Notes: a model not told the origin generated them from the sequence alone. DNA of 64,000 bases from Ralstonia thomasii (GCF_958405895.1 NZ_CATZAR010000019.1), one strand, 5' to 3'. Counted from the first letter of the stretch, positions 9,501 through 18,580 are shown. A program made the numbers and translations.

Positions 9501-10046
9501 ATGTCCAACGCCAACCCAAACTCGAACAACACAGTCTTGATCCGCCAGTTGTCTTCTGTCGATGCAGCTGACGTGGCGGACTACCGCGCCATTCGTCTTG
9601 CTGCGCTCAAGGATTCGCCCGACGCATTCGGTTCAACCTACGAGGCCGAGGTCGGGCTCTCGACGGAAGCGTTTGCCGAGCGCTTGGCGACCACCATCGT
9701 ACTGGGCGCCTATGCGGGAACCGGCAGCGACGCACGCATCGTCGGCATGGTCGGCTTCAAGCAGCAAACGATAGCGAAGCTCGCGCACAAGGGTTTTGTG
9801 TGGGGTTTTTACGTGGCGCCGGCCGCGCGCGGGCGCGGCGTGGGCGTGGCGCTGGTGGAGCGCATCGTGGCGGCGGCAACGGGGCTCGTCCAGCAACTCA
9901 CGCTGTCGGTGGTACGCGGCAACGATGCAGCGCTGGCACTGTACGAGCGTTGCGGGTTTGAGACCTACGGCGTGGAGCCGCGCGCGCTTAAATCCACCAC
10001 GGGCTATGCAGACGAAGTGCTGATGGTGCGCTTCCTGCACGGCTGA
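9501..10046 (+). CDS. GNAT-family N-acetyltransferase
   Basis: A 181-residue cytoplasmic acetyltransferase. The acetyl-CoA-binding motif A is clear in FYVAPAARGRGVGVALVERIVAAA (Arg/Gln-x-x-Gly-x-Gly/Ala type), and motif B follows in LSVVRGNDAALALYERCGFETYG. The substrate cannot be predicted. The start ATG at 9501 begins MSNANPNSNN; the frame is open upstream through the divergent lipoprotein gene without meaning. It is a single gene. Confidence 0.88.
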   Translation: MSNANPNSNNTVLIRQLSSVDAADVADYRAIRLAALKDSPDAFGSTYEAEVGLSTEAFAERLATTIVLGAYAGTGSDARIVGMVGFKQQTIAKLAHKGFVWGFYVAPAARGRGVGVALVERIVAAATGLVQQLTLSVVRGNDAALALYERCGFETYGVEPRALKSTTGYADEVLMVRFLHG

Positions 10047-10139
10047 ACCTGTTGAACCTGTAGGTGCAGCGCCTACGCATGTGCGCAAGCGCTGCTGTAC
10101 AGCGATCGTCGTACTGGCGCAGCTTCCCGCTGTTTTCTG

Positions 10140-10610
10140 TTAAGCCGCTGCAACATGCGGCGCCTTCAGCGGCACCGGGTTGCGCAGGCTCACGTTCAGC
10201 AGGTTCCAACTGTTGATGGTGACGATCACAAAGCTCAGCTCGGCGATCTCCTCATCGCTGAAGTGTTCGCGCAGCCGGGCGAATTCTTCGTCGCTGGCAT
10301 CGCTGTGCGGGGTGTTGGTGACCAGTTCGGCCCAGCGCAGTGCGGCGCGCTCGCGCTCGGTAAAGAACGGCGCTTCGCGCCAGCCGGCCACGGCGTTCAG
10401 GTGGCGCGGGTCTTCGCCCATTTTGATAAGGTCGGCCCAGTGCATGTCGATACAGAAGGCGCAACCGTTGATTTGCGACACGCGCAGCAGCACAAGGTCG
10501 ACCAGCCTAGCGCCCAGCAAGTCGCGGCGCAGGCCGTTCGACAGGTTCAGCAGGTTGTTGAACGCCTTCGGTGCGAGTTGGAAGTAGGCAATGCGGGGGG
10601 CTTGCGACAT
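10140..10610 (-). CDS. AhpD-like carboxymuconolactone decarboxylase family protein (ECF41 partner)
   Basis: A 156-residue all-helical protein with the redox motif Cys-Ala-Phe-Cys-Ile-Asp-Met-His (CxxC...H) of the AhpD-like branch of the carboxymuconolactone decarboxylase family, so a peroxidase or disulfide-reductase-like role is more likely than a true decarboxylase. It lies directly downstream of an ECF41 sigma factor, the classic arrangement known for that family (carboxymuconolactone decarboxylase, oxidoreductase or epimerase next to the sigma gene). A promoter with exact ECF41 -35 and -10 elements lies upstream. The start at 10610 (MSQAPRIAY) follows AGGAGCC. Confidence 0.92.
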   Translation of the reverse strand: MSQAPRIAYFQLAPKAFNNLLNLSNGLRRDLLGARLVDLVLLRVSQINGCAFCIDMHWADLIKMGEDPRHLNAVAGWREAPFFTERERAALRWAELVTNTPHSDASDEEFARLREHFSDEEIAELSFVIVTINSWNLLNVSLRNPVPLKAPHVAAA

Positions 10611-10691
10611 ACGTGGCTCCTGAGGGTTTGAGTTGATGAAGGAGCCGATGCAGGCGGCAGGTGGGTGCCTTGCGTCGCTCCATACCCTGAA

Positions 10692-10718
10692 GACGCCTAG
10701 CGCGGCTGCGTTGTGACA
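10692..10718 (-). promoter_or_regulatory. ECF41 promoter of the AhpD-like gene
   Basis: Read on the minus strand, TGTCACA (10718-10712) is followed after exactly 16 bases by CGTC (10695-10692). This equals the reported ECF41 target consensus TGTCACA-N16-CGTC as I recall it. It lies 82 bases upstream of the AhpD-like start codon and inside the gap between sigma gene and target. Confidence 0.88.
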
Positions 10719-10742
10719 GCCCCGCAAGAAAACTTTGTTTTT

Positions 10743-11651
10743 TTATGCGCCGATGCCGATGTGCGCCAGCTTGTCCGGATTGCGCACCACGTAGATGGCC
10801 ACGATCTGGCCGTTCTCGATGACGAACGACTGCGCCGATTCCAGCTTGCCATCCACGTAGCGCAGCAGGCCGGGCTCGCCGTTCACGCGGGCGTGTACGT
10901 AGCGGACGTCGCCCATGGCGCGCACCAGCTCGCAGTAGATCTTGGTGATCTGACCGGCGTCTTGAATGATGCGCGTGAACGACGGCACCTTGCCGCCGCC
11001 GTCGCCCACGAGTTGCGCGTCATCTGCCAGCAGCGCGCGGATGGCATCGCGTTGGCCCGTGCGTGAGGCTTGCGCAAAGCGCTCGAGCAAGTCCCGATGC
11101 GCATCGGGCGCGACATCGAAGCGCGGGCGCTCCTGCTGCACCCGGTCTGATGCGCGGTGCACCATCTGCCGGCACGCGGCTTCGGTCTTGCCCAGCAGGG
11201 CGGCGATCTCCGAGTAATCCTGATCGAATACCTGGCGCATCAGAAACGCCGCGCGCTCTTCGGGCGACAGGCGCTCGAGCACCCACAGCAGGGCCATCGA
11301 CACATCGCCTGCCAGTTCCACGGCGGTTTCGGGCGGGGGGGCGTGGCTTTCGGGTTCAACCAGCGGCTCGGGCAGCCACCAGCCGACGTAGGCTTCGCGC
11401 TCGGTCTTGGCGGCGCGCAGGCGGTCGATCGACAGTCGAGTGACCACCGTCACGAGCCATGCCTCGGCCGATTGCAGCGCGGTCTGGTCGGTTTGGTGCC
11501 AGCGCATCCAGGCGTCTTGCAGCACGTCTTCAGCGTCAGCGCGGCTGCCGAGCATGCGATAGGCAATCGCAAAGAGGCGGGGCCGGACGGCGGTGAAGGT
11601 CGTGTCTTCGCTGTCGGTGCGGGTGGTGCGGTCGGGGCTGGGCTTGGTCAT
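10743..11651 (-). CDS. ECF41-family RNA polymerase sigma factor with SnoaL-like C-terminal domain
   Basis: A 302-residue extracytoplasmic-function sigma factor. Sigma region 2 is at about residues 20-85 (LFAIAYRMLGSRADAEDVLQDAW), region 4 at about 115-175 (LSPEERAAFLMRQVFDQDYSEIAALL), then an extra SnoaL/NTF2-like domain to the end. All three hallmarks of ECF41 are visible: WLPEP in the linker (92-96), DGGGK (216-220) and NPDKL (290-294). In this group there is no anti-sigma factor; the fused C-terminal domain controls activity. It is followed by its AhpD-like partner, and a matching promoter lies before its own start, implying autoregulation. Confidence 0.95.
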   Translation of the reverse strand: MTKPSPDRTTRTDSEDTTFTAVRPRLFAIAYRMLGSRADAEDVLQDAWMRWHQTDQTALQSAEAWLVTVVTRLSIDRLRAAKTEREAYVGWWLPEPLVEPESHAPPPETAVELAGDVSMALLWVLERLSPEERAAFLMRQVFDQDYSEIAALLGKTEAACRQMVHRASDRVQQERPRFDVAPDAHRDLLERFAQASRTGQRDAIRALLADDAQLVGDGGGKVPSFTRIIQDAGQITKIYCELVRAMGDVRYVHARVNGEPGLLRYVDGKLESAQSFVIENGQIVAIYVVRNPDKLAHIGIGA

Positions 11652-11688
11652 GGCGGGCGTATCGTCCGGGGATGATGCTCCCTCCCTA

Positions 11689-11715
11689 GACGGGCGGGCG
11701 AGATCGTTTGTGACC
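11689..11715 (-). promoter_or_regulatory. ECF41-type autoregulatory promoter of the sigma gene
   Basis: On the minus strand GGTCACA (11715-11709) is followed after exactly 16 bases by CGTC (11692-11689), differing from the ECF41 consensus by one base in the -35 element. It lies about 38 bases upstream of the sigma factor start codon. The same spacing and -10 as the promoter of the partner gene make chance unlikely. Confidence 0.8.
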
Positions 11716-11726
11716 GGGTGCTTCGG

Positions 11727-13925
11727 TTATGCGGCGTTCGTCACATTCTGCGTATCGGCAGCCCTTACGGTTGCGCCGAGCCACGGCGCCAGCGCCTGCT
11801 GCAGCGTCATCAGGTCGATCGGTTTGCCGAGCAGGCGTGCGCCGGCAATGGGCTCGCCAATCTCGGCTTCCGTGCCGTAGCCGGACATCAGCAGCACCTG
11901 CAGTTGCGGTTGCATGCGCAGCAGGGTGCGGGCGAGGTTCGCGCCGGATTGGCCGGGCAGGGTGAGGTCGGTCAGCAGCACCTGAACGGAGCGCGTGCGG
12001 GCCAGTGCAAGGGCGTCTTCGGCATTGACGGCGGCCACGCATTGCAGGCCGAAGGTGGTGAGCACCTCCTGCATGGCTTCGCGCGAGGCGGTGTCGTCTT
12101 CCACCAGCAGCACCGCAGGCGGTTGTGAAGCGTCTGTAGCCACGGCAGGGCCCGCCGATGGCGATGCCGATTGCGCCTGTGCCTGCGCGGTGCGGCTGGC
12201 GGTGAGCACGTTGCGCACCATGCGCGCCAGGTCATCACGCCGGTAGGGCTTGCCGAGCAGTGTCACACCCGGCGGCAGCCTGCCGTCGTGCTGCACCTCG
12301 TCACGCGTATAGCCCGAGACGAGCAGCACCGGCAGTGGCGGCACGCGCTGCGCGGCGCGTATCGACAGTTCGCTGCCCTTGATGGGGCCTGGCATGATCA
12401 CGTCGGTAAACAGCAGGTCGATGGACGTGCCGCTGTTCATGAGGTCGAGCGCGGCCTGGCCGTTGGCGGCCGTGAGCACGCGGTAACCGAGTTGGGTCAG
12501 CATGTCGACGGCGGTCAGGCGCACGTCGGTATCGTCCTCCACCACGAGGATGGTCTCGCGCCCGCCCATGGGCGTAACGATGGTGTCGCGCAGCTCGACG
12601 GCATCGTCCGGGGCCGCCTCCGTGCAGCGCGGGAAGTAGAGCTGCACCGTGGTGCCTTGTCCGACTGTACTGTCGATGGCGATGTGCCCGCCGCTCTGCT
12701 TGACGAAGCCGAACACCATGCTGAGCCCCAGGCCCGTGCCGTGGCCGTCGGGCTTGGTGGTAAAGAAGGGCTCGAAAGCGTGTTCGACGACTTCGGGTGG
12801 CATGCCCACGCCGGTATCGGTGACGGAGAAGACGAGGTAGTCGCCGGGGGCAAGCTGATCACGCACGTCCGCCTGTGTGTTGTCGAGCGTGACGTTGTTG
12901 GCGGCAATGGTGAGCATGCCGCCGCCGCGCATGGCATCGCGTGCGTTGATGGCGAGGTTCAGCAGCGCGTTCTCGAGCTGGTTGCGGTCGGCCTGGACGT
13001 TCCACAAGTCGGCGGCCAGGTGCGTTTCCACCTTGATGGCTTCGCCCAGTGCGCGGTGCAGCATCTCGCTCATGCCTTGGACCAGCCGCGTCGGGTTGAC
13101 GACCGCCGGCGAGAGCTGCTGGCGGCGCGCAAAGGCGAGCAGCTGCGCCGCCAGCGTGGCACCGCGCTGCACGGCACGCGTGGCGGCGGCAATCCGATGC
13201 TGCACGCGCGTGTTGTTCGGCGCCTCCACCGAGAGCATCTGCAGATTGCCGGCAATCACCTGGAGCACGTTGTTGAAGTCGTGGGCCACGCCGCCGGTCA
13301 GGTTGCCGATGGCTTCCATCTTCTGGGCCTGGCGCAATTGCGCTTCCACTTCGGCGCGGGCAGACAGCGCATCGGCCACGCGTTGCTCCAGCGTTTCGGT
13401 CAACTGGCGCAGGGCCTGTTCGGCAGCCTGCCGTTCGCGCTCGGTCTGCACGCGCTCGGTGGTTTCCACCACGATGGCCAGCACACCCGCCGGGCGGCCG
13501 GTGTCATCGGGCAGCGGGCTGTAGTAAAGATCCATCCACACGTCTTCGGGGCGGCCGTTGCGCAGCAGGACAAGTTCCTTGTCGCGGTACGACAGCGTGC
13601 CGCCACCGAGGCAGACGTCCATGACATGGCGGTTGAAGTCGGCCACTTCGGGCCAGCCCAGTTCAACGGGGCAACCCAGCAGATAGGGATGACGCCCGCC
13701 GGCAAACACGGCGTAGGCATCGTTGTAGACCATGTAGCCATGGCGACCCCACAGCATGACCAGCGGCACCGGACACGCCAGCACCATTTGCACGGCGGCA
13801 CGCAGGCTGGGTGACCAGTCCTGGATCGGGCCCAGTTCAGTGGAGGCCCAATCGAATGCCAGCACGCGCTGCGCCATCTCACCGTTCCAGCCGAGGCAGT
13901 CATGGTGATGCGCGAGAAACGGCAT
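11727..13925 (-). CDS. Soluble hybrid sensor histidine kinase with PAS domain and two receiver domains
   Basis: A 732-residue protein without membrane helices. Order: PAS-like sensor (about 25-150, with GHPYLLGCPVELGWPE-like core), coiled coil, HisKA with phospho-acceptor His near 215 (GGVAHDFNN), HATPase (N-box NLAINARDAM, G1 DTGVGM, F-box FEPFFTTK, G2 GTGLGLS), receiver 1 (VVEDD, phospho-Asp in FTDVIMP, Lys in GKPY) and receiver 2 (VEDD, LTDLTLP, GKPI). Receiver 1 has two extra residues after MP (GPIKGSE). No DNA-binding output gene is next to it, so its partner is unknown. The start at 13925 has AGGAGA upstream. Confidence 0.93.
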   Translation of the reverse strand: MPFLAHHHDCLGWNGEMAQRVLAFDWASTELGPIQDWSPSLRAAVQMVLACPVPLVMLWGRHGYMVYNDAYAVFAGGRHPYLLGCPVELGWPEVADFNRHVMDVCLGGGTLSYRDKELVLLRNGRPEDVWMDLYYSPLPDDTGRPAGVLAIVVETTERVQTERERQAAEQALRQLTETLEQRVADALSARAEVEAQLRQAQKMEAIGNLTGGVAHDFNNVLQVIAGNLQMLSVEAPNNTRVQHRIAAATRAVQRGATLAAQLLAFARRQQLSPAVVNPTRLVQGMSEMLHRALGEAIKVETHLAADLWNVQADRNQLENALLNLAINARDAMRGGGMLTIAANNVTLDNTQADVRDQLAPGDYLVFSVTDTGVGMPPEVVEHAFEPFFTTKPDGHGTGLGLSMVFGFVKQSGGHIAIDSTVGQGTTVQLYFPRCTEAAPDDAVELRDTIVTPMGGRETILVVEDDTDVRLTAVDMLTQLGYRVLTAANGQAALDLMNSGTSIDLLFTDVIMPGPIKGSELSIRAAQRVPPLPVLLVSGYTRDEVQHDGRLPPGVTLLGKPYRRDDLARMVRNVLTASRTAQAQAQSASPSAGPAVATDASQPPAVLLVEDDTASREAMQEVLTTFGLQCVAAVNAEDALALARTRSVQVLLTDLTLPGQSGANLARTLLRMQPQLQVLLMSGYGTEAEIGEPIAGARLLGKPIDLMTLQQALAPWLGATVRAADTQNVTNAA

Positions 13926-14164
13926 AAGGTCTCCTGTCCGGCGGGCAGCACAGTGCACCCGAGTTGTGGTCATTCTAGAAAATCGGGAGGCCGGCCGGTG
14001 TCGGCAACAGACGGCTCAAAGCCATGCGCCGCACGCAGAAAACGTGCCTGAGGCGGCCGGCACGCTTTGCGCTGGCTGTCTATCATGTGCATCCGTGCCC
14101 GCGCAGCCTTGCGCTTCGCACCAAGGTTTTCTACCCACCGACGCTCCAACAGCGAGGAGATTTC

Positions 14165-14779
14165 ATGAAGTTGATCGGCATGCTTGATTCACCGTACGTG
14201 CGCCGCACGGCCATTTCGCTGAAGCTGCTCGGGCTGCCGTTCGAGCACGCGGCGGTCTCGGTCTTCCGGCATTTCGATCAGTTCAGCGCCATCAACCCCG
14301 TGGTCAAGGCGCCCACACTGGTGTGCGACGACGGCACCGTGCTGATCGACTCCACGCTCATCATCGATTACGCAGAAACGCTGGCAGGCCGCAGCTTGAT
14401 GCCCGCCGCCATTGCCGAGCGCCAGCACGCGCTGCGCGTGATTGGCCTGGCGCTGGCCGCGTGCGAGAAGGCCGTGCAGATCGTCTATGAACACAACCTG
14501 CGCCCGAGCGAGAAAGTGCACGGACCGTGGGTCGAGCGCGTGCACAGCCAGTTACTGGCGGCGGTGGAAGCGCTCGAAGCGGAGTGGAAGGACGCGCCCT
14601 TGCCCGTCGAGGAGAATGAGCTGACGCAGGCCGGCGTCACAGTGGCCGTGGCCTGGGCCTTCATCCAGTTGATGGTGGCCGATCGCGTGCCGGCGGCGGA
14701 TTACCCGCGCTTGGTGGCTTACTCAGTGGCGGCGGAACAGCTGGGCGCGTTCCGTGAGTTGCCGATGGATGCGGTTTGA
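14165..14779 (+). CDS. Glutathione S-transferase family protein
   Basis: A 204-residue cytoplasmic protein: N-terminal thioredoxin-like domain (MKLIGMLDSPYVRRTAISLKLLG, with Ser at the usual catalytic position, and VKAPTLV...IDSTLIIDY for glutathione binding) and an all-helical C-terminal domain. It belongs to the general bacterial GST group; the substrate is unknown. The start follows GCGAGGAGA. It is convergent with the HPP gene, with only 7 bases between stops. Confidence 0.88.
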   Translation: MKLIGMLDSPYVRRTAISLKLLGLPFEHAAVSVFRHFDQFSAINPVVKAPTLVCDDGTVLIDSTLIIDYAETLAGRSLMPAAIAERQHALRVIGLALAACEKAVQIVYEHNLRPSEKVHGPWVERVHSQLLAAVEALEAEWKDAPLPVEENELTQAGVTVAVAWAFIQLMVADRVPAADYPRLVAYSVAAEQLGAFRELPMDAV

Positions 14780-14786
14780 TGGCCGC

Positions 14787-15935
14787 TCAGGCCGCCTGTG
14801 GCTCGATGTTGGCCTGACGGTACAGCCCGCCCACCAAGTCGGATTCCGTGACGATGCCGGCCAGCCGTCCGTCGGCATCCAGCACCGGAATGTGGTGGTG
14901 GCCGGCGCTGGCAAACATCGGCACCAGATCCGACATGGGCGCGTTGGCGGCGATGGTCTGCACGCGCGTCTTCATGTGATCGGCCACGCGCGGGGGTGTG
15001 AGCGCGCCGATGCTGAACCAGCGGCGCAGCGTCTGGCGCATGTCCGCTGGCGCCAGGCCGAGCAGGTCGACACGCGTGACGATCCCCACCACGCGCCGTC
15101 CTTCGTCCACGACCGGCAATGCCTTGAAACCATGCTGGCGCAGCAGTTCCAATGCACGGGGGATCGACGTGCCGGCCAAGACCGTGACCACCGGCGTGGT
15201 CATGATGTCCGCGCAGGTGAGCGCCTGGAAGGTGCGCGTGTAGGCCTGCAGCTGCATCTCGCGCAGCACGGCTTCGATGTCTTCGGGGTCGATGTCGAGC
15301 AGCTCGCTCTGGCGGCGCAGCGCTGCCACGATGTCGGCGCGGGTGAAACCGGCCGCGGTAGGCGGACGCTCGGCAGCGGGCAGGCGCTGTGCGTGCGGAT
15401 ACCGGTGGCCCGTGGCCGCGTGGTACACCAGCGCGCCCACCAGCAGCAGCGCAGACTGGATCAGGATCGGCTCGAGCACAAAGCGATAGCCCAGCGCATG
15501 CACGGCCGGGCCCCCAATCACGGCGGTGAGCGCCACCGCGCCCGATGGCGGGTGCACGCAGCGCAGTGCGAACATGCCGGCAATGGCCGCCGAGATGGCC
15601 AGCGCAGAGGCAATCACCGGATCATTCACCAGCAGCGCGAACGTCACGCCCACGGTAGCCGCCACCAGGTTGCCGCCGATGATCGACCACGGCTGCGCGA
15701 GCGGACTGGCGGGCACCGCAAACAGCAGCACGGCAGAGGCGCCCATTGGGGCGACCAGCAGCGGGATCAGCGTGGAAGCGCCCGGCACCATCTTCATCAT
15801 CGTGCCGGTAAAGAGGATGCCGACGAGGGCGCCGGCAGCGGAACGGACGCGCTCGCTCCAGCGCACCGTCACGGGTGCAGGAATGAAGCTGTGGAGCCAG
15901 CGGCGCAGGGCGGGATGCAGGGATGAAGAGGACAT
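14787..15935 (-). CDS. HPP family membrane protein with C-terminal CBS pair
   Basis: A 382-residue protein. The first 170 residues hold four or more membrane helices and the family's eponymous His-Pro-Pro (CVHPPSGAVALTAVIGG). Residues from about 230 carry two CBS modules (DIMTTPVVTVLAGTS...VVDEGRRVVGIVTRVDLLG and HMKTRVQTIAANAPMSDLV...VLDADGRLAGIVTESDLVG), which usually bind adenosine nucleotides. HPP proteins have been linked to nitrite transport in plants and cyanobacteria; the ligand here is unknown. The start at 15935 is preferred over the upstream ATG at 15980. Confidence 0.88.
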   Translation of the reverse strand: MSSSSLHPALRRWLHSFIPAPVTVRWSERVRSAAGALVGILFTGTMMKMVPGASTLIPLLVAPMGASAVLLFAVPASPLAQPWSIIGGNLVAATVGVTFALLVNDPVIASALAISAAIAGMFALRCVHPPSGAVALTAVIGGPAVHALGYRFVLEPILIQSALLLVGALVYHAATGHRYPHAQRLPAAERPPTAAGFTRADIVAALRRQSELLDIDPEDIEAVLREMQLQAYTRTFQALTCADIMTTPVVTVLAGTSIPRALELLRQHGFKALPVVDEGRRVVGIVTRVDLLGLAPADMRQTLRRWFSIGALTPPRVADHMKTRVQTIAANAPMSDLVPMFASAGHHHIPVLDADGRLAGIVTESDLVGGLYRQANIEPQAA

Positions 15936-16167
15936 GGTCGACGGACGGCGATTGCCCGGACCAGGCTTCACCAATGTCAAAGAATGCAGCCGGCGATTCT
16001 ATCACGCCGTGACATAACTCACTGTTAGCGCTGTCATGACGCGGAATGCCCCAATGTAGGGCGAAGATCACGCGGATTTGTCAACGAAACGTCACCGTTG
16101 TTTCGTGGCGCGTGTCGAGACTGCCGCGCTTTCCAGCGCGCTCTGCGGGTTGCGAGCCCGCCGTACC

Positions 16168-17425
16168 ATGGCCTTCGCTGCCCGCCCCGCGTTTTCCCGC
16201 CCGCGTCTTTGCTCCAGCCTCGTTGCGCTGTTCGGTGCCCTCGCGCTCACCGCGTGCGGCGGCGATGACACCACCAGCAGCACGCCCGTTGCCACCACGC
16301 AGGCCATTCCGGCGCCGCCCGCAGCCCCGGGCTTTGTCGACACAGCTGCCGTACCTGGTGCCTGAGCGCTTCCAGCAGATGCTTGCACGCGGCCAGGAGC
16401 TGGGCGAGAACCGCATCCTGGCGGGCATGCATTCACCGCTGGATGTGATGTCCGGCCGCATGATCGGCATTGCCGCCGCGGCGGCCAATCTGGTCGACCC
16501 GGCCAACGCCGCCCTCAAGGCGGCTGCCTTCACACAGGCGCACACCGCGCTGATGGCGCAGACCGGCACCGATGCCACGACCTTCCCGGCGCTGGCCCAG
16601 TCGGGCACGCCGGCCACCGACCGCTTTGCCGACTACGCCACCAATCAGGCCAACTTCACGCGCCGGATGACGTTTGGCTTCTCGCAGATCAGCGCCACGA
16701 CACTGGCGCCGGTGGTACCCAAGGGCGCCGAGGTGCTGCTGGAAACGCGCTTCCCGTACCTGAGCGCCGACCAGCGCCGCGTGGTGCTCAAGACCACGGA
16801 GCTGGCGTCCGGCTACCCGGTGCTCGACGACGCCGAAGGCTGGGGCCGCCTCAACCTGTTTGCGGCTGCCGACGACTACGGCGCGTTCAACGGCAACGTG
16901 ATCGTGTCGATGGACGCAACGCAGGGCGGCTTCAACGCGGCCGATACGTGGCGCAATGCCATCTCGGGCGCGGGCAAGCTCACCTTGCAAGGCACCGGCA
17001 GGCTGCGTCTGGCCGGCGCCAACACCTACACCGGCGGCACACAGGTCGCAAGCGGCGTGCTGGAAGCCGATTCGGCCAACGCATTCGGCACGGGCGATGT
17101 GTACGTTGGCGCCGGCACGCTGGCCATCAACGCGCCGGCGGCGGTGGCCATTGCGGGCAAGTTCACGCAACTGCAGGGCACCACGCTCGACCTCGCCATC
17201 GGCCCGAACGGCCAGGGCAAGCTCAGCGTGGCCGGCCTTACCACCATTGCGGGCGGCACGCTGCACCTGAAGTTCGTGAACGGCTACACGCCCAAGGTGG
17301 GCGACACCATCGCCGTGGTGGATGGCGCGGGCAGCAACCGCCAGTTCTCGACGGTGGTGGTGGACGGCTTCCAGGCCACGGCCATCTACACGGCCACCGG
17401 CATCCAGGTTCACCTGGACGCCTGA
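16168..17425 (+). pseudogene. PAP2-type phosphatase with autotransporter-like repeat region, internally deleted and frameshifted
   Basis: Two frames together make sense of this region. The first (from ATG 16168) gives a lipoprotein signal (ALTAC|GGDD) and a Pro/Ala-rich stretch ending GFVDTAAVPGA at a stop at 16363-16365. A second frame, meaningful from about 16340 to 17425, holds ENRILAGMHSPLDV, which is PAP2 motif 3 (R-x5-H-x3-D), followed by an autotransporter-associated beta-strand repeat (RLRLAGANTYTGGTQVASGVLEADS). PAP2 motifs 1 and 2, expected before motif 3, are absent. I infer that a large internal deletion removed the middle of the gene and shifted the frame, so the phosphatase cannot be active. 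Confidence 0.72.
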
Positions 17426-17429
17426 ACGT

Positions 17430-18269
17430 TCACCTGAGCGGCAGCAGCACGTCCGTCACGGCTTCGTGCTCGGGCACGTCGGGGTAAAAGCGCACGCGCT
17501 GGAACAGCAGCGGCGCGTCGCGCAATTCCTCGCCGCTGGCGGGCAGCCAGTCGGCATACAGGTACGCAACGCTCTGGCCGAGCGTGTCGTCGGAGCCCGT
17601 GTGGCGCAGCACGGCGTAGCGGCCGCCCGCCAGCGTCTTGCCCGCTACGCCCGCTGCATTGGGGGCGATCGGCGCGAACGTGGCCGCGCAGATGTCCATG
17701 CGGAACGCCTCGGGCGGCACATCGTCGGGATTGTCGTAGACGACGTTGTACGTGGCCGAAACGCTCGGGTGCAGCCGATGCTCGCGGCGCCAGGCGATGA
17801 ACCTGCGAAGGGTCTCGCCAAGGCGTGCTGGGTCACCGCGGTGCTCGATGGCGGCGACGGCAACGGCCTCGCGCTCGACGATCTCAACGGATTGGGTTTG
17901 CGGTTGTGCCGGCATGTGTTGGCTCCTGAGGGCGCGCAGCGCCTGTAGATCGGTAGCCCAGGGTGTCCACTGCGGCGCCGCCCGAAATGCCGACGGCGAT
18001 TGCCCCGCCTGCCTGCGGAACGCCCGCGCAAATGCCTCCGGCCCTTCGTACCCGCACGCCAGTGCGATGTCGGTGATGCGCGCATCGTCGCGATAGGCGA
18101 GTTGATGCGCGGCGCGCTTCAGGCGCAGCAACTGCACATAGCGCCCGACGTTCATGCCGAACAGCAACGAGAACTGGCGGTGGAAGTGGTACCGGGAAAA
18201 CGCGGCCACCCCGGCCAGCCCGTCTACATCCAGCGTGTCTTCCAGATGCGCGTCGATGTGTGCAAGCAC
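17430..18269 (-). CDS. AraC-family regulator with GyrI-like effector-binding domain
   Basis: At least 279 residues. The N-terminal double helix-turn-helix of AraC regulators is clear (VAAFSRYHFHRQFSLLFG and ITDIALACGYEGPEAFARAFRRQAGQSPSAFR); from about 125 a GyrI/SOUL-like ligand-binding domain follows (VAVAAIEHRGDPARLGETLRRFIAWRRE). This order is typical of Rob/SoxS-like multidrug sensors. The 5' end is uncertain. The listed start is a GTG, but an in-frame CTG at 18311 preceded by AGGAG would add MTTATDRYLARFRA, which matches typical family N-termini. It is convergent with the broken phosphatase gene. Confidence 0.85.
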   Translation of the reverse strand: MLAHIDAHLEDTLDVDGLAGVAAFSRYHFHRQFSLLFGMNVGRYVQLLRLKRAAHQLAYRDDARITDIALACGYEGPEAFARAFRRQAGQSPSAFRAAPQWTPWATDLQALRALRSQHMPAQPQTQSVEIVEREAVAVAAIEHRGDPARLGETLRRFIAWRREHRLHPSVSATYNVVYDNPDDVPPEAFRMDICAATFAPIAPNAAGVAGKTLAGGRYAVLRHTGSDDTLGQSVAYLYADWLPASGEELRDAPLLFQRVRFYPDVPEHEAVTDVLLPLR

Positions 18270-18580
18270 GGCGCGGAAGCGGGCGAGGTAGCGGTCGGTG
18301 GCGGTGGTCAGGTTGGGCTCCTGGGTGGCGATACGTTAGCGCGTGTGATACCGCCGTGCCTGACCGAAGTTGCGCAATGGGCGCTTGTCAGCGGCGGTGT
18401 ATCGCATCTGAAACCATCCGGGGCACTGCACGGGCTGGAACGGGCCGGTGTGGGCGCGATGTTGCCGCAATGCGGCCTGCCAGCTTGCCTGGCGTGCACA
18501 TTGCACGAAAGCGCCTCCCGCGCGTTTCGGCGGCGCGCGATGCGGCTTCCCTCCGACTCCCGCCGATCAGGAGATGCACC

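Noticed and set aside
12171..13814. 547-residue open frame opposite the histidine kinase
   Set aside because: It is the antisense shadow of a clear kinase gene in GC-rich DNA; its His/Gly/Gln-rich composition is typical of such shadows, and no domain is visible.
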